Source: a bacterium
GTDB taxonomy: Bacteria; Patescibacteriota; Doudnabacteria; UBA920
Direction: 5' to 3'
NCBI GenBank assembly: GCA_021789715.1
Contig: JAJYJE010000025.1
Span: forward strand, 1 to 9,207
DNA length: 9,207 nucleotides
A model generated the notes under the pieces. That model was not told the DNA's origin and did no database searches. It saw only the letters and a program-made list of their open reading frames with translations. Position 1 is the first letter of the stretch. Every line of letters starts with the position of its first letter. A program made the translations under genes and the position numbers. Of this stretch, positions 6,358 to 9,207 are shown in pieces.

Positions 6358-6587
6358 AAAAGTAATTTGGAGGGGGAAATCCCGGCTAAAAGTGGCAGGG
6401 GTTTTCCCCTTCCAACGTTTGCCTTAGGGCTCGCCGCCTCCCCTTTCCGGATAGTCTTTTCGGCACGGAATAAATTCGTTGCCGAAAAAGCTATGTTATC
6501 CTTTTTCTTCCATTCCCTCTATCCCCGGCTTGACCCTCGGGCCGCTAGAGACAGGATAAATATGCGGGAATGTGATTGATTAATAAT
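6358..6587 (-). promoter_or_regulatory. Long structured 5' leader of rpsB
   Basis: The minus-strand transcript should run about 230 nt from near 6587 to the rpsB ATG. Its structures include a 9-bp stem TTTTCGGCA/TGCCGAAAA (6480-6488 with 6457-6465, 14-nt loop). A local hairpin AGGGG-AAAA-CCCCT covers 6397-6410. A competing pairing joins 6403-6413 to 6369-6379 (10 of 11 pairs), which would break that hairpin. S2 is known to control its own leader in gammaproteobacteria; I do not recognise that motif here, so a regulatory role is inference. No credible gene lies in it. Confidence 0.5.
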
Positions 6588-6593
6588 GGTAAA

Positions 6594-6622
6594 ATTATAG
6601 CAGGTCTTGACGATTTTAGCAA
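6594..6622 (-). promoter_or_regulatory. Promoter for rpsB-tsf (minus strand)
   Basis: Minus strand: -35 TTGCTA (6617-6622), 17-nt spacer, perfect -10 TATAAT (6594-6599) preceded by TGC, making it also an extended -10. Predicted start near 6587. It interlocks with the rpmE promoter on the other strand. Confidence 0.8.
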
Positions 6623-6635
6623 GCGATGGTAAAAT
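6607..6635 (+). promoter_or_regulatory. Promoter for rpmE (plus strand)
   Basis: TTGACG (6607-6612), 17-nt spacer ending in TGG, TAAAAT (6630-6635). It has an extended -10 and a five-of-six -35. Transcription should start near 6642, giving an rpmE leader of about 114 nt that contains the GATATT cluster. Confidence 0.7.
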
Positions 6636-6650
6636 ATTTGGGCTACAATC

Positions 6651-6752
6651 AATATCTATTAGCATCTTAATATCGCAAGTCAGCGCTTAAGCGGACGGGC
6701 AAATATCACAAAAGATATTAATGGATATTCCGTAAAGATATTAATTGATATT
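6651..6752. repeat. GATATT hexamer cluster and 19-nt tandem repeat upstream of rpmE
   Basis: The hexamer GATATT occurs at 6714, 6724, 6737 and 6747, and its complement AATATC at 6651, 6669 and 6702. The four direct copies form two units, 6711-6729 and 6734-6752, 18 of 19 bases identical, with hexamers 10 bp apart inside each unit. The last copy ends three bases before the rpmE ATG. There is no SD. The block may be an operator, an RNA control element or only AT-rich slippage. Confidence 0.7.
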
Positions 6753-6755
6753 ATT

Positions 6756-7016
6756 ATGAAAGACGCTATTCATCCCGCTTTTTATCCCAACGCCCAGGTC
6801 GCTTGCGCCTGCGGCAATAAGTTTACGACCGGTTCGACTCAGAAGGAGCTCCACACGGAAATTTGCAGCGCCTGCCACCCGTATTATACCGGCAAGCAGA
6901 AGCTGATAGACACGGCCGGGTCCATAGATAAATTCAAGAAGCGCGCCGCTCAAGCCGCGACTATCAAAGCCGCGGCCAAGCCGAAAAAGGAGCGCAAGCC
7001 GAGAGCCAAAAAATAA
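6756..7016 (+). CDS. rpmE: 50S ribosomal protein L31 (zinc-binding type)
   Basis: Large-subunit protein at the inter-subunit bridge. The N-terminus ([11 protein letters not shown]) and zinc ligands Cys17, Cys19, Cys37 and Cys40 (CACGN and CSACHP) place it in the C+ (zinc) class, followed by the conserved YTGKQK and FKKR segments. At 86 residues it is longer than the roughly 70-residue E. coli form because of a Lys/Ala-rich basic tail (about residues 64-86). There is no SD before the ATG. It is followed by a hairpin and a palindromic element before prfA; the rpmE-prfA-prmC order is common in bacteria. Confidence 0.97.
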   Translation: MKDAIHPAFYPNAQVACACGNKFTTGSTQKELHTEICSACHPYYTGKQKLIDTAGSIDKFKKRAAQAATIKAAAKPKKERKPRAKK

Positions 7017-7021
7017 CCGCC

Positions 7022-7054
7022 GCCCTACCTCGTTGTTAAGGGGTAGGGCCGTTT
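7022..7054 (+). terminator. Possible weak terminator after rpmE
   Basis: An 8-bp GC-rich stem GCCCTACC/GGTAGGGC (7022-7029 with 7042-7049), 12-nt loop, five bases after the rpmE stop. It is followed by only CGTTTG, a poor T tract, so termination may be partial. Confidence 0.45.
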
Positions 7055-7104
7055 GTAGTTGCCTGGCTTCCCAGGCTAATCAGCTCGATAAATCGAGCGA
7101 CTAC
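7055..7104. repeat. 50-bp REP-like palindromic element
   Basis: The ends GTAGTTG (7055-7061) and CGACTAC (7098-7104) pair over 7 bp with one wobble. They enclose two hairpins: GCCTGG-CTTC-CCAGGC (7061-7076) and GCTCGA-TAAA-TCGAGC (7083-7098). Together they would make a three-way junction. The compact nested palindrome in a non-coding gap resembles dispersed REP or MITE-like elements; only one copy lies in this window. Confidence 0.65.
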
Positions 7105-7106
7105 CG

Positions 7107-7128
7107 CCCTCCTCCTGGGGAGGGTTTT
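7107..7128 (+). terminator. Intrinsic terminator just before the prfA promoter
   Basis: A 6-bp stem CCCTCC/GGAGGG (7107-7112 with 7119-7124) with a 6-nt loop, followed directly by TTTTAAATT. It would stop read-through from rpmE and ends seven bases before the extended -10 of prfA. The stem is short. Confidence 0.55.
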
Positions 7129-7134
7129 AAATTG

Positions 7135-7143
7135 TGGTACAAT
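7135..7143 (+). promoter_or_regulatory. Extended -10 promoter of prfA, apparently leaderless
   Basis: TGGTACAAT is an extended -10, with TACAAT at 7138-7143. No -35 is seen at the expected spacing. Standard -10 to +1 spacing puts transcription start at 7150, the A of the prfA ATG, so the mRNA would have no leader or one of a few bases. Confidence 0.6.
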
Positions 7144-7149
7144 AAGCTT

Positions 7150-8220
7150 ATGGAACCAGCTTTTCAGAAAATTTTGGATGAATACAGTAAAATCACCGCG
7201 GCAATGTCCTCCGGCGGCGGCGTTGATATTGCCAAGCTGGGGAAAAGGCAGGCAGCGCTGCATCCGGTAGTGGAAAAAATAGAAAAATTGCGATCCTCCG
7301 AAGCGGAATTTGCCGATAATCAGAAATTAATGGATGACAGTGATCCGGAAATCAAGTCGATGGCGCTGGACGAATGCCGGCGCTTGGAATCTGAAGTCTT
7401 AAATTTAAAATCCGAAATCGAGGAAGCCCTGCTGCCTAAAGACCCGAATGACGACAAAGACTGCATAGTGGAAATCCGCGCCGGAGCCGGCGGCGATGAA
7501 GCCACGCTGTTCGCGGCTGAAATGTTCCGCGCTTACGGCAAGTTTGCGGAAGAAAACAAGTTTACGCTGCACATTGTCTCCTCGTCTCGCAGCGAAGCCG
7601 GCGGGTTTAAGGAAATCATAGCGGAAATCCATAGTCGCCTATCGGCTGTCGTTCGTCCGTATGGGATTTTTAAATACGAATCCGGCGTCCACCGCGTTCA
7701 GCGCGTGCCTGAAACCGAAAAGAGCGGCCGCGTGCATACCTCCACTATTACCGTGGCGGTATTGCCGATTTTAGAGGAAAAAGATTTTTCGATAAATCCG
7801 AACGATTTAAAAATCGAGGCCACTACTTCGTCCGGCCACGGCGGGCAATCCGTAAACACCACTTACAGCGCGGTGCGCATTATCCATATTCCGACCGGTA
7901 TTACCGCGCAGTGCCAGGACGAGCGGTCGTTTACGCAAAATAAGGAAAAGGCTTTGGAGGTCATCCGTGCCCGCGTGGCTGCGCACTTTGAAGAAATAGA
8001 AAGCAAAAAAATCCGCGACCTCACCAAGTCGCAGATCGGCACCGGCGACAGATCGGAAAAAATCAGGACGTACAATTTCCCCCAGGACCGGGTGACCGAT
8101 CATCGCATCAACCAAAATTTCAGCCAAATCAACCTGATCATGGAAGGGAAATTCGGTGGCATTATTGAAGCCTTGCAAAAAGAGGATGCCGCGGCGAAAA
8201 AAGAAGCATTAAAGAAATAA
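7150..8220 (+). CDS. prfA: Peptide chain release factor 1 (RF1)
   Basis: Recognises UAA and UAG stop codons and triggers peptide release. The start is ATG at 7150, giving 356 residues, the usual RF1 length. The frame stays open upstream to a TTG at 7033, but that part translates the palindromic element and is not conserved-looking. Motifs: the tripeptide anticodon PET (187-189, the PxT of RF1; RF2 has SPF) in the run VQRVPETEKSGRVHTS, and the catalytic GGQ (231-233) in SGHGGQSVNTT. AGAGGDEA (111-118) and the C-terminal RSEKIRTYNFPQDRVTDHR (301-319) are also typical. Gln233 is the expected methylation target of PrmC, encoded downstream in the same direction. No SD is present and the predicted promoter abuts the start. 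Presence of RF1 means UAG is a stop codon in this organism. Confidence 0.98.
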   Translation: MEPAFQKILDEYSKITAAMSSGGGVDIAKLGKRQAALHPVVEKIEKLRSSEAEFADNQKLMDDSDPEIKSMALDECRRLESEVLNLKSEIEEALLPKDPNDDKDCIVEIRAGAGGDEATLFAAEMFRAYGKFAEENKFTLHIVSSSRSEAGGFKEIIAEIHSRLSAVVRPYGIFKYESGVHRVQRVPETEKSGRVHTSTITVAVLPILEEKDFSINPNDLKIEATTSSGHGGQSVNTTYSAVRIIHIPTGITAQCQDERSFTQNKEKALEVIRARVAAHFEEIESKKIRDLTKSQIGTGDRSEKIRTYNFPQDRVTDHRINQNFSQINLIMEGKFGGIIEALQKEDAAAKKEALKK

Positions 8221-8222
8221 TT

Positions 8223-8579
8223 ATGAAGCCTGAAGCGGGAATTTATGATTCCAAGGAGATTGGGCCCAAACAATTGCAACTGGCGCTGGAAAATGTATTT
8301 CGTTTTCTCGAAAAGATAGGAGTCGTTAGTTTATCCCGCATAGAAAGCGATGGAATCAGGCTTTTTGTGGAGCACAAGGGTCCGGAGTATTGGCAAAGGC
8401 TCATCGAGTCGGATTTTATCCGGACGACTTTATTTGAGGATTGGGCCCAAACCGAATACGATTTTAATGTGGGTCAGCGCATTAGGGATCTTGAGACTCA
8501 GGGCAACAAAAGCAAAGAAGCAATAGAGCAAGCTGTGTTGGAGTTAAACAGCTTGAGGGAATCAAGCCACCGTCCTTAG
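8223..8579 (+). CDS. Unrecognised protein between prfA and prmC, ending at UAG
   Basis: A 118-residue soluble protein I do not recognise, with no membrane segment and no cysteines. The N-terminal two thirds has mixed helix/strand character (e.g. LQLALENVFRFLEKIGVVSL, residues 16-35). The last third (about 80-118) is charged and helical. It starts two bases after the prfA stop without an SD, so it is probably translated by coupling to prfA. It ends with TAG (8577-8579), but the same frame continues for 15 protein-like codons, reading ELTEEQKEALKILKN, to a TGA at 8625-8627. The UAG is therefore either a recent nonsense change shortening the C-terminus or a read-through site. Its position suggests a role linked to release factors, which is inference only. 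Confidence 0.75.
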   Translation: MKPEAGIYDSKEIGPKQLQLALENVFRFLEKIGVVSLSRIESDGIRLFVEHKGPEYWQRLIESDFIRTTLFEDWAQTEYDFNVGQRIRDLETQGNKSKEAIEQAVLELNSLRESSHRP

Positions 8580-8663
8580 GAGTTAACCGAGGAGCAAAAA
8601 GAAGCTTTAAAAATACTAAAAAATTGAAATCAAACTTTAGCAAATCGGTATAGAATAAAATTG

Positions 8664-8682
8664 GTGCCGGGACTGCCGGCAC
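8664..8682 (+). promoter_or_regulatory. Small hairpin just upstream of prmC
   Basis: GTGCCGG (8664-8670) pairs with CCGGCAC (8676-8682) around GACTG, ending four bases before the prmC ATG where an SD would normally lie. A possible -10 (TATAGA or TAGAAT, 8649-8656) lies just upstream with TTGAAA at 8624-8629, but the spacing (19-21 nt) is poor. The hairpin may limit translation of prmC. Confidence 0.35.
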
Positions 8683-8686
8683 ATTT

Positions 8687-9207
8687 ATGACTATCAAACA
8701 AGCGCTGACTAAATTTCATCGGGTAGAAATCGATTTATTGCTCTCCGCGGTTTTAAAGAAATCCAGGGAGTTAATTTTTTTGCATCCGGAAAAAAGATTA
8801 ACACGGATCCAGGCGGACAGATTAACACAGATGGTCAAAAGGCGGATGGCTGGCGAGCCGATTGCTTATATTTTAGGTTACAAAGATTTTTACGGTTTGC
8901 GGTTTATGGTCAATCGCGACGTACTTATCCCCCGGCCGGAGACGGAGACAGCGGTGGATCTGGTGATTAAAAGATTAACAGATTTAAAGATTGGAAGATT
9001 AAGACAAGATTCCCGCTTCCGCGGTAATGACATGAAAAATAAGGGAGTTGGCAAACTCAAAATCCTCGATCTCGGCACCGGCAGCGGTTGTATTGCGGTG
9101 TCATTGGCAAAGGTGCTCTTTGCCAGGGATGGCAAAGAGCACCTTTGCCAGATTGCGGCTTCCGATATTTCCGCCCGAGCGCTATCGATCGCCCGGCAAA
9201 ACGCCAA
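8687..9207 (+). CDS. prmC: Release factor glutamine methyltransferase PrmC (5' part, cut by the window end)
   Basis: Methylates the GGQ glutamine of RF1/RF2 using S-adenosylmethionine; cytoplasmic. The first 173 codons are present. Visible: the helical N-terminal release-factor-binding domain (1-55), GEPIAYILG (56-64), KDFYGLRF (66-73), VLIPRPETE (79-87), and SAM-binding motif I ILDLGTGSGCIA (126-137), then ASDIS (158-162). The catalytic NPPY motif would lie beyond the window. Two stretches are longer than expected against the E. coli protein as I recall it: about 23 extra residues between PRPETE and motif I (roughly 96-120), and about 7 extra after motif I (144-154). Both coincide with palindromic DNA. 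The start is ATG at 8687; no SD. It lies 107 nt after the UAG of the preceding gene, downstream of its partner prfA. Confidence 0.95.
   Translation, partial: MTIKQALTKFHRVEIDLLLSAVLKKSRELIFLHPEKRLTRIQADRLTQMVKRRMAGEPIAYILGYKDFYGLRFMVNRDVLIPRPETETAVDLVIKRLTDLKIGRLRQDSRFRGNDMKNKGVGKLKILDLGTGSGCIAVSLAKVLFARDGKEHLCQIAASDISARALSIARQNA
9009..9028. repeat. REP-like palindrome within prmC
   Basis: ATTCCCGC (9009-9016) and GCGGTAAT (9021-9028) pair with one mismatch around TTCC. The minus-strand reading GTCATTACCGCGGAAGCGGGAAT resembles the widespread CATTCCCGCGAAAGCGGGAAT type of repeat known in many bacteria (compare Neisseria dRS3). Just upstream, 8970-9008 holds a run of AAGATTAA-like words. Both lie in the extra linker of PrmC. 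Confidence 0.6.
9105..9150. repeat. Perfect 20-bp inverted repeat within prmC
   Basis: Bases 9105-9124 are exactly complementary to 9131-9150, with a 6-nt loop AGGGAT. Each arm is itself a smaller palindrome: GGCAAAG, five bases, CTTTGCC. The RNA could form one long hairpin or two short ones. It codes for the extra residues after SAM motif I (about LFARDGKEHLC). Confidence 0.9.

Noticed and set aside
6367..6579. 70-codon plus-strand frame in the rpsB leader
   Set aside because: No promoter or SD on that strand, and it ends before the rpmE promoter; better explained as the transcribed leader of rpsB on the opposite strand.
7033..7149. Upstream extension of prfA (39 extra residues from TTG at 7033)
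   Set aside because: It translates a hairpin and the palindromic element, has Cys/Pro-rich non-conserved sequence, and a -10 box and terminator lie inside it. ATG at 7150 gives the standard RF1 length.
8890..9207. Minus-strand open frame opposite prmC
   Set aside because: Opposite conserved PrmC motifs; its SLPRKRES stretch is the typical translation of the palindromic repeat.
1..9207. UGA or UAG reassignment
   Set aside because: Genes end at TAA, TAG and TGA, RF1 is present, and conserved proteins read through cleanly with the standard code. The single UAG extension at 8577 is reported separately.
1..9207. CRISPR array, insertion sequence, prophage or defence system
   Set aside because: No regularly spaced direct repeats, transposase, integrase or phage genes are visible; the repeats found are short palindromes or AT-rich spacers.

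Overview
The window looks like a piece of a small-genome bacterial chromosome, most likely a Candidate Phyla Radiation (Patescibacteria, Parcubacteria-like) organism. The grounds are indirect. Translation genes are compact and mostly lack Shine-Dalgarno (SD) sites. Extended -10 promoters are frequent. Small palindromic repeats sit in intergenic gaps and also in frame inside housekeeping genes (a SASAKATADK-type insert in tsf and two inserts in prmC). No rRNA or lineage marker is present, so the assignment is an inference.

Layout. 1-2131 holds a minus-strand P1B-type metal ATPase with an unusual TPCP transport motif and its own promoter; bases 1-68 show nothing I can interpret. 2132-3278 is a minus-strand repair/stress cluster: an unrecognised 68-aa protein, overlapping an alkyltransferase-like protein (ATL), followed by msrA. 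A divergent promoter region at 3304-3346 separates it from a self-contained plus-strand unit (promoter, strong SD, 130-aa predicted exported protein, terminator). 3863-6357 reads leftward: rpsB, tsf, a membrane-anchored TPR protein, then tRNA-Thr(GGT) with its own terminator. 6358-6755 is a gene-free control region with two interlocked divergent promoters, a long structured rpsB leader and a cluster of GATATT hexamers before rpmE. 6756-9207 reads rightward: rpmE, prfA, an unrecognised 118-aa protein, and the 5' part of prmC, which runs off the window.

How the genes work together. The right two thirds is translation: ribosomal proteins S2 and L31, elongation factor Ts, a tRNA, release factor RF1, and the methyltransferase PrmC that modifies the GGQ glutamine of release factors. 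The left third is protection: metal export, methionine sulfoxide repair and alkylated-base recognition. I see no defence island, CRISPR array, integrase or other obviously new multi-gene system. The points worth a second look are small: repeat insertions in conserved genes, an in-frame extension beyond a UAG stop next to the RF1 gene, an apparently leaderless prfA, and the interlocked promoters.
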